From: Streptomyces aculeolatus
Lineage (GTDB): Bacteria > Actinomycetota > Actinomycetes > Streptomycetales > Streptomycetaceae
NCBI RefSeq assembly: GCF_020400605.1
Contig: NZ_JAINRD010000008.1
Span: forward strand, 186,001 to 250,000
Length of the DNA stretch: 64,000 bases
Reading direction: 5' to 3'
The position numbers and the translations under genes are program-made. Every line of letters starts with the position of its first letter. Position 1 is the first letter of the stretch. A model generated the notes under the pieces. The model searched no databases and was not told the DNA's origin. It saw only the letters and a program-made list of their open reading frames with translations. This document shows, in pieces, positions 1 to 8,718 of the stretch.

Positions 1-9
1 CGCCGCGGG

Positions 10-1176
10 TCAGCCGCGTGCGAGGAACTCGTCCCGGGCGAGCAGCCCGGTGTCGGGGTTGTCGGTGAAGATGCCGTCGATGCCGGTCGCCAAGTAGGCC
101 TGGAACGCGCCGAAGGCGTCGCCGTACTGCGCCTTGTCCGTGCCCTTGCGGAAGTCGAGGGGCAGGAAGCTGTTCTCGTTGCGCATCGTGTACGGGTGCA
201 GCACCAGCCCGGCGTCGTGCGCGTCGCGGACGAGCGTCGTGGGCTCCAGCAGCTTGCCGGTGGAGTCCTTCGGGATGATCAGGTCGAGCGTCGGCCCCAG
301 GCCCTTGGCGAAGCCCGCGATCCACGCCAGCCCCTCGGGCGTGACCAGGTCGGCGACGGTGCGCGGATCGCCCGCCTCGACGAAGTCCCACGGCCGCGAC
401 GACGCCCCGCCGAGCAGCACGACGCCGGGCGAGCGGACGAGCCCGGCGAGCCGCTCGACGCTGGTGGGCTCGAACGACTGCAGGAAGACCGGCGAGTTGC
501 TCTTGTCCCGGCCGTAGCGGCGCAGCAGCCGCGCCAGCGGCTTCTCCAGCTCCAGGCCGATGGACCTGAAGTAGCTGGGGTGCTTCGTCTCCACGTGGAG
601 CCACACCGCCCGGCCGGTGCCGCGCCGCTGCCGCTCCGCCCACTGCAGCACCTCTTCGAAGGTGGGCACCTCCCAGCGGCCGTCATAGAGGGTGTTGCGC
701 TGCCGTACGTCCGGGATGCGCTCGGTGGCGCGCAGCGTCTTCAGTTCGGCGAGGGTGAAGTCCTCGGTGAACCAGCCGGTGATCTGTGCACCGTCGACCG
801 TCTTGGTGGTCCTGCGGGCGGCGAACTCCGGGTGGTCCGCGACGTCGGTGGTGCCGCCGATCTCGTTCTCGTGGCGGCAGACGAGGTGGCCGTCCTTGGT
901 CGGCACGAGGTCCTGCTCGATGACGTCGGCGCCCATGTCCAGCGCGAACTGGTACGCGCCGAGGGTGTGTTCCGGCCGGTAGCCGCTGGCCCCGCGGTGC
1001 GCGATCACCGCAGGGTTCGGCAGCCGCCCGCCCGGCCCGGAAGCGCCGCCGCCGGATGCGCCCGCGGCCCGCGCCGTACCGGGCAGGGCCGCCGCTGCCA
1101 CCGCGCCGCCCAGCGCCGCCGCGCCGAGCACCGCCCGTCTGCCGGGCTTCCGCCCCTCCGTACCGCCGTCGCTCAT
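10..1176 (-). CDS. Secreted glycerophosphodiester phosphodiesterase (GDPD family)
   Basis: Hydrolyses glycerophosphodiesters to glycerol-3-phosphate and an alcohol, outside the cell. The 388-residue product opens with a twin-arginine signal (GRRAVLGAAALG, then an Ala-rich stretch ending TARA). The GDPD catalytic start AHRGASGYRPEHT follows near residue 60, then the metal-binding acidic region (IEQDLVPTKDGH). The C-terminal GIDGIFTDNPD closes the barrel as in the family. I chose the ATG at 1176 because a GGAGAGG ribosome site lies 8 nt upstream; the GTG three codons earlier is too close to it. It is divergent from the acyltransferase gene. Family assignment is firm; the substrate is not resolved. 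Confidence 0.9.
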   Translation of the reverse strand: MSDGGTEGRKPGRRAVLGAAALGGAVAAAALPGTARAAGASGGGASGPGGRLPNPAVIAHRGASGYRPEHTLGAYQFALDMGADVIEQDLVPTKDGHLVCRHENEIGGTTDVADHPEFAARRTTKTVDGAQITGWFTEDFTLAELKTLRATERIPDVRQRNTLYDGRWEVPTFEEVLQWAERQRRGTGRAVWLHVETKHPSYFRSIGLELEKPLARLLRRYGRDKSNSPVFLQSFEPTSVERLAGLVRSPGVVLLGGASSRPWDFVEAGDPRTVADLVTPEGLAWIAGFAKGLGPTLDLIIPKDSTGKLLEPTTLVRDAHDAGLVLHPYTMRNENSFLPLDFRKGTDKAQYGDAFGAFQAYLATGIDGIFTDNPDTGLLARDEFLARG

Positions 1177-1391
1177 GTCAGCCACCTCTCCGTCGTACCC
1201 GCGCCCTGCCGGCGCTCGACAAAAGACGGCCCGATGTTAGGGGGCACCGGCGCGGCTGCGGGAGACGTACGGCGGCGTACTTGTGAAATCGGTCGCAACA
1301 CTGTGTCTCTGGAGGTTGAATCCGGGGTGGGAACAGGAAGAACAGGCGAGTATGGTCGCAGGCGTCACCATCCCGACCGGAGGATCCTTCG

Positions 1392-2063
1392 TTGTTCCGC
1401 ATCCTGATCAAGGCGTTTCTCGGCTTGCTCATGCGTGTCCTGTACCGCCCCCGGGTGGAGGGCCACGAGCACATCCCCGGCACGGGCCCGGTCGTCCTCG
1501 CCGGCAACCACCTCACGTTCATCGACTCGATGTTCCTCGGCCTGGTCGTGAAGCGGCCGGTCTTCTTCATCGGCAAGGACGAGTACGTCACGGGCAAGGG
1601 CGTCAAGGGCCGGCTGATGGCCTGGTTCTTCACCTCGGTCGGAATGATCCCGGTGGACCGGGACGGCGGCCGCGGCGGCGTCGCGGCGCTGATGACCGGG
1701 CGCCGGATCCTGGAGGAGGGCAAGGTCTTCGCGATCTACCCCGAGGGCACCCGCTCCCCCGACGGCCGGCTGTACCGGGCCCGTACCGGGGTGGCGCGGC
1801 TGACGCTGATGACCGGCGCGCCCGTGGTGCCGTTCGCGATGGTCGGCACGGAGAAGATCCAGCCGGGCGGCTCGGGCCGGCCGCGCATCGCCCGGTTCAC
1901 GGTGCGCTTCGGGGAGCCGCTGGACTTCTCCCGCTACGAGGGCATGGACCGCGACCGGTACGTGCTGCGCGCGGTGGCCGACGAGGTGATGAGCGACGTC
2001 ATGCGGCTCTCCGGCCAGGAGTACGTCGACGTGTACGCCACGAAGGTGAAGTCCGCGGCCTGA
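1392..2063 (+). CDS. 1-acyl-sn-glycerol-3-phosphate acyltransferase (PlsC family)
   Basis: Transfers an acyl chain to lysophosphatidate or a related acceptor at the membrane, in phospholipid synthesis. The 223-residue product has the HX4D catalytic motif (NHLTFID, H40/D45) and the acceptor-binding EGTRSP motif at about 118-123. An amphipathic N-terminus (FRILIKAFLGLLMRVL) suits membrane attachment. It starts with TTG; GGAGG about 8 nt upstream supports this. The 206 bp to the divergent phosphodiesterase gene must hold both promoters. Family call is strong; which acyltransferase step it serves is open because streptomycetes carry several paralogues. Confidence 0.9.
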   Translation: MFRILIKAFLGLLMRVLYRPRVEGHEHIPGTGPVVLAGNHLTFIDSMFLGLVVKRPVFFIGKDEYVTGKGVKGRLMAWFFTSVGMIPVDRDGGRGGVAALMTGRRILEEGKVFAIYPEGTRSPDGRLYRARTGVARLTLMTGAPVVPFAMVGTEKIQPGGSGRPRIARFTVRFGEPLDFSRYEGMDRDRYVLRAVADEVMSDVMRLSGQEYVDVYATKVKSAA

Positions 2064-2081
2064 GCCGTACGCACGGGGAGA

Positions 2082-2098
2082 CCGCCGCCCCGCGGCGG
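2082..2098. terminator. Hairpin between convergent genes
   Basis: A perfect 7-bp GC stem (CCGCCGC / GCGGCGG, 3-nt loop) lies between the stop codons of the acyltransferase and the histidine kinase, which converge here. There is no T tract on either side. It would suit a bidirectional terminator, but in DNA of this GC content such a short stem is only modest evidence. Confidence 0.4.
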
Positions 2099-3424
2099 CT
2101 ACTTCTCCAGCACCTCCCCCGGCCCCCCGTCCGGCCCGCCGCCCTGCCGCCCGCCGCCCTGCGGTCCGGCGTCCGCGGTGCCGCGCATCTCCGCGGGCAG
2201 CCCGTCCGGCGGCCCGCCCGCGCCGCGCGCAGCCGCCGCCGCACCGGCGTCGGGCAGCCACAGTACGAACGTGCTGCCCGCGCCGACCCGTGAGAAGAGC
2301 CGCGGCCGCCCGCCGTGCGACTCCACGATCTGCCGCACGATCGCCAGCCCCAGCCCCGCGTGCCGGTCGCGGGGCCGGCCCTCCTGGCCGGCCCCGCCGC
2401 GCCAGAACCGGTCGAAGACCCGGGCCTGCTCGCCCTCGCCGATGCCGGGCCCGGCGTCCTGCACGGCGATCCACAGCCAGCCCTCCGCGCGGCCGGCGGC
2501 GACCGTGATGCGGGTGCCGGCGGGCGCGAGGCGTACCGCGTTGGAGAGCAGGTTGCCGACGGCGCGGCGCAGCGCGTACGGGTCGCCGATCAGCACCAGG
2601 CCCTCGTCCAGCCGGCGGCGGATCAGCAGGCCCCGTTCGGCCGCCAGCGGCGCGAACTCCTCGCACGCCTCGTCGGCCACCACCGCCAGGTCCACGTCCG
2701 CGTCGGCGAACGCGGCGGCGGAGCGCCGCGCGGTGGCGAGCAGGTCCTCCACCAGGCGCGTCATCCGCGTGGTGGCCCGGTCGACCACGGCGACGGCCCG
2801 CCGGCGCTCCTCCGGCTCCGACTCCGACTCCTCGACGGAGAGCACCGCGTCCAGGTTGGCCCGGATGATGGCCAGCGGGGTGCGCAGCTCGTGCGAGGCG
2901 TCGTCGACGAGCTGGCGCTGCGCGGCGAAGGCGCCGTCGAGCCGGTCGAGCATCGAGTCGACGGTGTCGGCGACCATGCGCAGCTCGTCGCGCGGTCCTT
3001 CGAGCCGGATCCGCCGGGAGAGGTCGCTGCCGGCCTGGATCTCCTCGGCGGTGCGGGCGATGGCGCGTACGGGGCGCAGCGCCCGGCCGGAGAGCACCCA
3101 GCCGGTGCCGAGGCTGGCGACGGCCACGCCGCCGAGGACGGCGAAGGAGAAGGTGCGCAGGTTGCCCAGCGTCTCGTAGTTGACGGCGGCCTCGACCTCC
3201 TCGGCCTTGACCACGTCGATCCGCCCGACGGCCACGCCGTCGATCTGCTTCTCGGCCTCCAGCTCCTTGCTGACCGGCCGGGCGTCGCCGCTGCGCTGCA
3301 CCGCGACGTACGCGCCGCCGAGGACGAGCGCGGTGAGGCAGAACACCAGCACCGAGTAGAGCACCGTGAGCCGGAAGCGGATGGTGTGGACGAACGCCGG
3401 GAGCGGCAGCCGCGGCCGCCTCAC
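2099..3424 (-). CDS. Membrane sensor histidine kinase (HAMP-HisKA-HATPase)
   Basis: Autophosphorylating sensor partner of the response regulator whose 3' end it overlaps by 4 bp. The 441-residue protein has two membrane segments (about 19-41 and 93-112) around a short extracytoplasmic loop. A HAMP segment follows, then HisKA with the phospho-acceptor His178 (DDASHELRTPLA), and an HATPase_c domain with N box (NLLSNAV), DAGPGIG and a GLGLAIV G2 box. The C-terminal tail is low-complexity Gly/Pro. It is the last gene of a long minus-strand run, which suggests an envelope-related signal, but the stimulus cannot be read from sequence. Confidence 0.92.
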   Translation of the reverse strand: MRRPRLPLPAFVHTIRFRLTVLYSVLVFCLTALVLGGAYVAVQRSGDARPVSKELEAEKQIDGVAVGRIDVVKAEEVEAAVNYETLGNLRTFSFAVLGGVAVASLGTGWVLSGRALRPVRAIARTAEEIQAGSDLSRRIRLEGPRDELRMVADTVDSMLDRLDGAFAAQRQLVDDASHELRTPLAIIRANLDAVLSVEESESEPEERRRAVAVVDRATTRMTRLVEDLLATARRSAAAFADADVDLAVVADEACEEFAPLAAERGLLIRRRLDEGLVLIGDPYALRRAVGNLLSNAVRLAPAGTRITVAAGRAEGWLWIAVQDAGPGIGEGEQARVFDRFWRGGAGQEGRPRDRHAGLGLAIVRQIVESHGGRPRLFSRVGAGSTFVLWLPDAGAAAAARGAGGPPDGLPAEMRGTADAGPQGGGRQGGGPDGGPGEVLEK

Positions 3425-4092
3425 GGCGCCTCCTCCTTCAGCCGGTAGCCGTGCCGGATGACGGTCTCGATCAGCGGCTCGTCCTGGCCGGTGACCTTGC
3501 GGCGCAGCGAACCGACGGTGACGCGCACGGTGTTGGTGAACGGGTCGGCGTTCTCGTCCCAGACGTGCTCCAGCAGCTCCTCGGTGGAGACGACGCGGCC
3601 GGGGCGGGTCATCAGGTAGTGCAGCACGCCGAACTCCTTGGGGGTCAGCCGCAGCGGGCGGCTCCCCCGGTACGCCTCGAACCTGGCGGTGTCCAGCCGC
3701 AGTTCGCCGACCGCCACGACGGACGTGCCGCCCTCGTCGCGGCGCAGCAGGGCCCGTATCCGCGCCAGCAGCTCGGGCAGCGCGAACGGCTTGACGAGGT
3801 AGTCGTCGGCGCCCGCGTCCAGGCCGCGCACCCGGTCGGCGAGGCGGTCGCGGGCGGTGAGCATCAGGATCCGCGGGCCACCGGGGGCCGCGCGTATCTC
3901 GCGGCAGACGGCGAGGCCGTCGCCGTCGGGCAGGGTGAGGTCGAGCAGCACGAGGTCGTAGTCGTTGACCCCGAGCTTCTCCAGTGCGCCGTCGACGTCG
4001 GCTGCGGTGTCGACCGCGTACCCGGAGCGCACCAGTCCGACCCTGAGGGCGCCCACCAGGTCCTCTTCGTCCTCGACCACGAGTATTCGCAT
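3421..4092 (-). CDS. OmpR/PhoB-type response regulator
   Basis: DNA-binding output of the two-component pair with the kinase just downstream. The receiver domain (1-115) carries the acidic pocket EDEE, phospho-acceptor Asp51 (LLDLTLPDGDG), and Lys101 in VKPF. The C-terminal winged helix (about 127-220) has RPLRLTPKEFGVL and the DNA-recognition segment TVRVTVGSLRRKV. Length (223 aa) is standard. It starts 9 bp after the HtrA-like protease gene, so the protease, regulator and kinase probably share a transcript. Confidence 0.94.
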   Translation of the reverse strand: MRILVVEDEEDLVGALRVGLVRSGYAVDTAADVDGALEKLGVNDYDLVLLDLTLPDGDGLAVCREIRAAPGGPRILMLTARDRLADRVRGLDAGADDYLVKPFALPELLARIRALLRRDEGGTSVVAVGELRLDTARFEAYRGSRPLRLTPKEFGVLHYLMTRPGRVVSTEELLEHVWDENADPFTNTVRVTVGSLRRKVTGQDEPLIETVIRHGYRLKEEAP

Positions 4093-4101
4093 GCGAAGAA
4101 C

Positions 4102-5034
4102 CTAATCGCCGTCGATGATCGAGTCCGCCGCCCGGACCGCGTCCTCCACGGGCACGGCGAAGCCGATGCCGATGGAGCCGCCCCCGCCCGGGTCCAGCGA
4201 GGCGATGGCGGTGTTGATGCCGACGACCCGGCCGCGGGCGTCGACCAGCGGGCCGCCGGAGTTGCCGGGGTTGATGGAGGCGTCGGTCTGCACCGCCCGC
4301 TGCTGCGCGCCGCCGCCGAGGGAGACCTCGCGGTCGACGGCGCTGACGATGCCGGAGGTGACGGTGCCGGACAGGCCGAGCGGCGAGCCGATGGCGAGCA
4401 CGGAGTCGGCGACGGACAGGTCCGCGGAGCGGCCCATGGGCAGCGCGCGCGGGGCGTACGCCCCTGCCACCTCCAGCACCGCCACGTCCCGGCCGGTGTT
4501 GCGGCCCAGCACCTCGGCGTCGACCCGCCGCCCGCTGTGCAGGACGACGGTGGCGCCGGTGGCGCCGCCGACGACGTGGGCGTTGGTGAGGATGCGGCCG
4601 CGGTCGTCGAAGACGAAGCCGGAGCCCTGCCGCTCGCCGGCCTGCACGGACACCACGCTGGGCAGGACCCGGGCGGCGACGCTGTCGAGGCCGCCCGGGT
4701 TCCGCCCGGCGGCGGCCGGTGGGGGCGCGCCGGCCGCCGCCTCCTCACCGCCCCCGGCGCGTATCCCGCCGGCGGCGAACCCGGCCGCGCCGCCCGCGAG
4801 GACTGCGGAGACGACGGCGGCGGCCAGTGCTCGGTTCGCCGCACGGCGCGGCGCCGGGGGCGGGGTCGGGGTGGGGGTGTCGGTGGATGCCGGGGGGCCG
4901 GCGGTCACCGGGGGCGGGTACGGGGACGCCGGCGGCGGCCCGCCCGCCGGGCGCGGGAGCGCGGCGCCGGGGTGGCCACCTTCGGTGAACGCGGGGCCGC
5001 GGGGCTCGCCGAGGCCGGTGCGGGCGTGGGTCAC
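4102..5034 (-). CDS. HtrA/DegP-like trypsin-type serine protease, membrane-anchored, no PDZ
   Basis: Predicted envelope quality-control protease. The 310-residue protein has a Pro/Thr-rich cytoplasmic N-terminus (about 10-62), one membrane segment (69-90) and an S1C protease domain with the triad His153 (TNAHVV), Asp183 (GRDVAVLE) and Ser259 (NPGNSGGPL). The usual C-terminal PDZ domain is missing; the protein stops shortly after the protease fold. I chose the GTG at 5034 because GAGGAG lies about 7 nt upstream. It sits between the VWA gene and the response regulator, so envelope stress sensing and proteolysis appear to be co-expressed. Confidence 0.88.
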   Translation of the reverse strand: MTHARTGLGEPRGPAFTEGGHPGAALPRPAGGPPPASPYPPPVTAGPPASTDTPTPTPPPAPRRAANRALAAAVVSAVLAGGAAGFAAGGIRAGGGEEAAAGAPPPAAAGRNPGGLDSVAARVLPSVVSVQAGERQGSGFVFDDRGRILTNAHVVGGATGATVVLHSGRRVDAEVLGRNTGRDVAVLEVAGAYAPRALPMGRSADLSVADSVLAIGSPLGLSGTVTSGIVSAVDREVSLGGGAQQRAVQTDASINPGNSGGPLVDARGRVVGINTAIASLDPGGGGSIGIGFAVPVEDAVRAADSIIDGD

Positions 5035-5045
5035 GGTCGTTCTCC

Positions 5046-5996
5046 TCACGGTAGGCGCGAGAACCACAGCAGGGACGTGGCCGCGGCCAGCAGCGCCGCG
5101 ACCAGCGCGGCGGCGACGAACCACTGCCAGATCTCGCGCTCCTCTGTGCGGTAGCCGACGGAGCTGCCGATGTCCTCGTACACGGCCTGAAGCTCCTCGC
5201 CGGAGGCCGCCTCGTGGAACGCGCCGCCGGTGGCGGTGGCCAGCTCCTCCAGCGCGGGCCCGTCGACCGGCACCGGCACGCTCTGCCCGCCGGCCAGGTC
5301 GATGGTGCCGCCCTCGGTGCCGTACGCGATCGTGGACACCGGGATCCCGGCCGCGGCCGCCTCCTCTGCGGCGGCGGGCGTGGCCCGGCCGGTGGTGTTC
5401 TGCCCGTCGGAGAGCAGCACGACGTGTGCGGGCGGAGGCTCGCGCTCGGCCCGTTCGTCGAGCGTGCGGATGGCCTCGGCGGAGGAGAACACCGCCTCGC
5501 CGATGGCCGTGCCCTGCCGGGTGTCCAGCCGGTCCAGCGCGCGGCGCATGGCCTCGCGGTCGGTGGTCGGCGGCAGCGCGAGGGTGGCGGCGCCGCTGAA
5601 GGTGACGAGCCCGACGTTGAACCGCTCGGGCAGTTCGGTGACGAACGCCTGGGCAGCGTCCTGCGCGGCGGTGAACCGCGACGGCCGCACGTCGGTGGCC
5701 CGCATCGAGGCGGACACGTCCAGCGCGACCATGATCGTCGCCCGCTCCCGCGGCACCTCGGTCTCGGCGGTGGGCCGGGCGAAGCCGACGACGAGCAGCC
5801 CGGCCATGGCGCAGAACGCGGTGGCCGGCACGTGCCGGCGCCAGCCGGGGCGGCGGGGCATGACCTTGTCCAGCAGGTCGACGTCCGTGAACCGCACGGC
5901 GTAGCGGCTGCGCCGGGCCTGCATGACGACGTACGCGGCGACGAGGGCGGCGAGGGGCACGAGCAGCACGAGCCACCCGGGCGAGGCGAGTCTCAT
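5046..5996 (-). CDS. VWA-domain membrane protein (BatA-like)
   Basis: Member of the MoxR-associated VWA family, thought to act with MoxR ATPases in assembling protein or metal complexes. Two N-terminal membrane helices (about 8-25 and 57-73) precede a von Willebrand A domain with an intact MIDAS (DVSAS, Asp93/Ser95/Ser97; later TFSGAA and LLSDGQNT). A final hydrophobic helix lies at 289-311. The start overlaps the stop of a short basic ORF by 4 bp. The order MoxR, DUF58, VWA is the classic module. Confidence 0.9.
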   Translation of the reverse strand: MRLASPGWLVLLVPLAALVAAYVVMQARRSRYAVRFTDVDLLDKVMPRRPGWRRHVPATAFCAMAGLLVVGFARPTAETEVPRERATIMVALDVSASMRATDVRPSRFTAAQDAAQAFVTELPERFNVGLVTFSGAATLALPPTTDREAMRRALDRLDTRQGTAIGEAVFSSAEAIRTLDERAEREPPPAHVVLLSDGQNTTGRATPAAAEEAAAAGIPVSTIAYGTEGGTIDLAGGQSVPVPVDGPALEELATATGGAFHEAASGEELQAVYEDIGSSVGYRTEEREIWQWFVAAALVAALLAAATSLLWFSRLP

Positions 5997-6292
5997 CCGC
6001 GGCCTCCGACGGGTCGACGGGGCCCGCGGACGCGGGTACGGGGCCGGGGCTGACGGGTGCGGACGCGGCTCGCACCGCGCGCGGGGCCACCGGAGGGGGG
6101 TGTACCGGGGGCGGGAGCGAAGCGCCCGGATGCGGTGGTGTGCCGCCGCATGCGGGTACGAGGGCGGAGCGTGCCGCCCGCTTGCGCGCCGCTGAGGCCC
6201 GGGTTCGGACCCGGGGCCCGAACCCGGCGCACGGGCACGGCGGTTGCCGTGCCGGCGGATCCGGGACCGCCCGGAGCCGGGCCGGAGGTCAT
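5993..6292 (-). CDS. Short basic Arg/Pro/Gly-rich ORF, coupled at both ends
   Basis: I do not recognise this 99-residue product. It is low-complexity and strongly basic, with no membrane segment and no motif. It occupies exactly the position where related operons often carry a BatD-like or other membrane protein between the DUF58 and VWA genes. Its ATG overlaps the DUF58 stop (ATGA) and its TGA overlaps the VWA start (ATGA), so it at least carries ribosomes from one gene to the next. It may be a decayed remnant or a pure coupling ORF. Composition alone does not prove it is a functional protein. Confidence 0.4.
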   Translation of the reverse strand: MTSGPAPGGPGSAGTATAVPVRRVRAPGPNPGLSGAQAGGTLRPRTRMRRHTTASGRFAPAPGTPPSGGPARGASRVRTRQPRPRTRVRGPRRPVGGRG

Positions 6293-7245
6293 GCCGTACC
6301 CCCCGGTCCGCGGCGGCGTGCCGCCGCGTGGCGCGCGATGTCGCGCACCCAGTCGCCGTCCGTACGCAGCCGCAGGTGCGCCGCGCCCGCGGACCGCAGT
6401 GCCCGGCCCGTCGCCGCGCGCTGCTCCGCCGCGGCGGCGGCGTACCGCTCCCGCAGGCGCCTGGAGTACGTGGGGACCTCCCGGCGCCGCCCCGATTCCG
6501 GGTCCACGACGGTGAGCAGCCCCACCGCGGGCAGCTCCAGCTCGCGGGGGTCGACGACCTCGACGGCCAGCACCTGGTGCCGCCTGGCCAGGGACGCGAG
6601 CGGCTGCTCCCAGCCCGGTTCGAGGAAGTCGGAGACGACGGCGACCAGCCCGCGGCGGCGCTCCGCCCGCTGGAGCGCGGCCACCGCCCCGGCGAGGGTG
6701 TGGGACTGCGGCCCGGCGGGCACCCGGGGGCGTTCGAGCGCGGTGCGCAGCACCCGCATCAGGTGCCGCCGGCCGCTGCGGGCCTCGATGCGCTGGATGC
6801 CGTCGGGGCGGACGAGCTGGGCGCCGAGGCGGTTGCCGGGGCGCTCGGTGAGGAACGCGACGGCCGCGGCGGCGCCGACGGCGAGGTCGCGCTTCTCCAT
6901 CCGGCGGGTGCCGAAGTCCATGCTGGCGCTGGCGTCGAGGACGATCCAGGTGGTCAGTTCGCGGTCCGCGAGGGTCGTGCGCACGTGCGGCACGGTGGTG
7001 CGCGCGGTGGCGTTCCAGTCCATGCGGCGTACGTCGTCGACCCCCGGGGCGTACACGCGGCTCTCGTCGGGCTCGCCGCCGGGGCCGGGGACGAGGGCGG
7101 TGTGGTCGCCCTGGAGGAGGCCGTCGGGGCGGCGGGCGAAGACGAGACGCAGGTGCTTCAGCGCCTGTTCGGGGGTGAGTTCGGCCAGCGCCGGCGACCC
7201 GGGTGCGGACCGGGTCGCGGCGCCTGCTCTGTCTGCCGCGCTCAT
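6289..7245 (-). CDS. DUF58 domain protein
   Basis: Cytoplasmic 318-residue member of the DUF58 family that accompanies MoxR ATPases. It has the conserved RRMDWNATART segment at about 92-102 and a VWA-like fold marked by VLDASASMDFG (about 118-128). VAVVSDFLEPGWEQ follows. There is no membrane segment. ATG at 7245 overlaps the moxR stop by 4 bp. The exact biochemical role of the family is unknown; context places it in a MoxR/VWA complex. Confidence 0.88.
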   Translation of the reverse strand: MSAADRAGAATRSAPGSPALAELTPEQALKHLRLVFARRPDGLLQGDHTALVPGPGGEPDESRVYAPGVDDVRRMDWNATARTTVPHVRTTLADRELTTWIVLDASASMDFGTRRMEKRDLAVGAAAAVAFLTERPGNRLGAQLVRPDGIQRIEARSGRRHLMRVLRTALERPRVPAGPQSHTLAGAVAALQRAERRRGLVAVVSDFLEPGWEQPLASLARRHQVLAVEVVDPRELELPAVGLLTVVDPESGRRREVPTYSRRLRERYAAAAAEQRAATGRALRSAGAAHLRLRTDGDWVRDIARHAAARRRGPGGTA

Positions 7246-8351
7246 GCCGCCCTCCCGGCCTTCCCCGCGTTCCCCGCGCTCCCCGCGCTCGCGCCGCCGA
7301 CGGGCCCGGCGGGGTCGCCGGCCGCGGCGTCCTCGGCCTGGCGCGGCGTGACCCGCGGCCGGGGCACGGCGGCCAGCACCTCGTCGACGACGGACTCGGG
7401 GGTGACGCCGTCGGCGAGCGCGTCGAAGGAGAGCACCAGCCGGTGGGCGATGACCTCGTGGGCGAGCGCCGCGATGTCGGCCGGCAGCACGTACTCGCGT
7501 CCGCGCAGCAGCGCCAGCGCCCGCGCCGCGGCCACCAGGCCGAGCGTGGCCCGCGGCCCCGCGCCGTACGCGAGCCGCCCGCCGCCGGCGGCGTCGCCGC
7601 GGGCGGCGAGTTCGCGGGTGGCGAGGACGAGGCGTACCGCGTACTGCGCGAGGGCATGGTGGACGAACACCTCGTCGGCGCGCCGCTGGAGGGCGGCGAG
7701 GGTGTGCGGCGCGAGCACCCGCCGGGCGGTGGGCGGGTCGACGCTCATCCGGTAGAGGATCGCCAGCTCCTCGTCCTCGGTGGGCGCGGAGACGTCGACC
7801 TTGAGCAGGAAGCGGTCGCGCTGGGCCTCCGGCAGCTGGTAGACGCCCTCGGACTCGACGGGGTTCTGGGTGGCGAGGACGAGGAACGGCTCGGGCATGG
7901 GGATGGTCCGGCCGCCGATGCTGACCTGCCGCTCGGCCATGACTTCGAGCAGCGCGGACTGGACCTTGGCGGGGGCGCGGTTGATCTCGTCGGCGAGGAC
8001 GAAGTTGGCGGCGACCGGCCCGGGTTCGACGCTGAACGTCTCGCTGGAGGGCCGGTAGATGCGGGTGCCGGTGATGTCGGACGGCACCAGGTCCGGGGTG
8101 AACTGGATGCGGTGGAACGTGCCGCCGGACACGGTGGCCAGGGTCGCCGCCGCCAGCGTCTTGGCGACGCCGGGCACGCCCTGGAGCAGGCAGTGGCCGC
8201 GGGCCAGCACGGCGGTCAGCAGCCGCTCGACCATCCGGTCCTGGCCGACGATCACCCGCTTGACCTCGAAGAGCGCCTGCTCCAGGAGCGCGGGACCGGG
8301 GCCCGGCGCGCCGGGCTCCGGTCCGGCGCCGGTGGTGGCGGTGGTGGTCAC
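7242..8351 (-). CDS. MoxR-family AAA+ ATPase
   Basis: Chaperone-like ATPase working with VWA proteins. The 369-residue protein shows Walker A GVPGVAKT (58-65), Walker B VLADEINRAP (118-127), the sensor segment LATQNPVESEGVYQLPEAQ and the C-terminal lid. The last 40 residues are Ala/Gly low complexity. It starts with GTG overlapping the stop of a small secreted protein gene (GTGA), and ends overlapping the DUF58 start, so translation is coupled in both directions. Confidence 0.93.
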   Translation of the reverse strand: MTTTATTGAGPEPGAPGPGPALLEQALFEVKRVIVGQDRMVERLLTAVLARGHCLLQGVPGVAKTLAAATLATVSGGTFHRIQFTPDLVPSDITGTRIYRPSSETFSVEPGPVAANFVLADEINRAPAKVQSALLEVMAERQVSIGGRTIPMPEPFLVLATQNPVESEGVYQLPEAQRDRFLLKVDVSAPTEDEELAILYRMSVDPPTARRVLAPHTLAALQRRADEVFVHHALAQYAVRLVLATRELAARGDAAGGGRLAYGAGPRATLGLVAAARALALLRGREYVLPADIAALAHEVIAHRLVLSFDALADGVTPESVVDEVLAAVPRPRVTPRQAEDAAAGDPAGPVGGASAGSAGNAGKAGRAA

Positions 8352-8590
8352 AGGTCGCCCGCGTTCTCGGCGGCGCCCGAGGGCGCCTGTGCACCGCCCT
8401 TGTCCGGGCAGTCCTTGTGCGTGCCGCTCCCGGCGGCGGCGCCGGTCTGCTCGCGGTCCTCGTTGACCACGAGCCGGACCTCGGGTTCGCCGGCACCGCT
8501 GTCGAGCGCGGCGGACGCGCCGGTGGCCAGGCCGGCGACGGCGAACACGGCGGCACCGGCGACCGAGAGCCTGCGTATACGACGGGACAT
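8348..8590 (-). CDS. Small secreted protein upstream of moxR
   Basis: Unrecognised 80-residue protein. Residues 1-27 form a Sec-type signal (basic RRIRR, hydrophobic core, ending ASA), leaving a hydrophilic mature part of about 53 residues with one cysteine (KDCPDKGG). It is the first gene of the moxR operon and overlaps moxR by 4 bp. The only upstream space before the MITE-like element is 8591-8718, so the operon promoter should be there. No function can be assigned. Confidence 0.65.
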   Translation of the reverse strand: MSRRIRRLSVAGAAVFAVAGLATGASAALDSGAGEPEVRLVVNEDREQTGAAAGSGTHKDCPDKGGAQAPSGAAENAGDL

Positions 8591-8718
8591 CGGGGTCTCC
8601 TCCGTCAGACGACTGCGTTACCGCATGTCATCACCGGGAGGCGAAAATCCCCTTAAAGCCGCCGCCTGCCGGAGGGCACGCCACGGGCCGCACGACGGGC
8701 GGGGGTTCGGCGGCGGGC

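Noticed and set aside
2315..3448. Long open frames antisense to the histidine kinase, and similar long opposite-strand frames throughout
   Set aside because: Expected shadow frames in high-GC DNA; the products are low-complexity Arg/Gly/Pro/Ala sequences lacking domains, and the real gene on the other strand has clear motifs.
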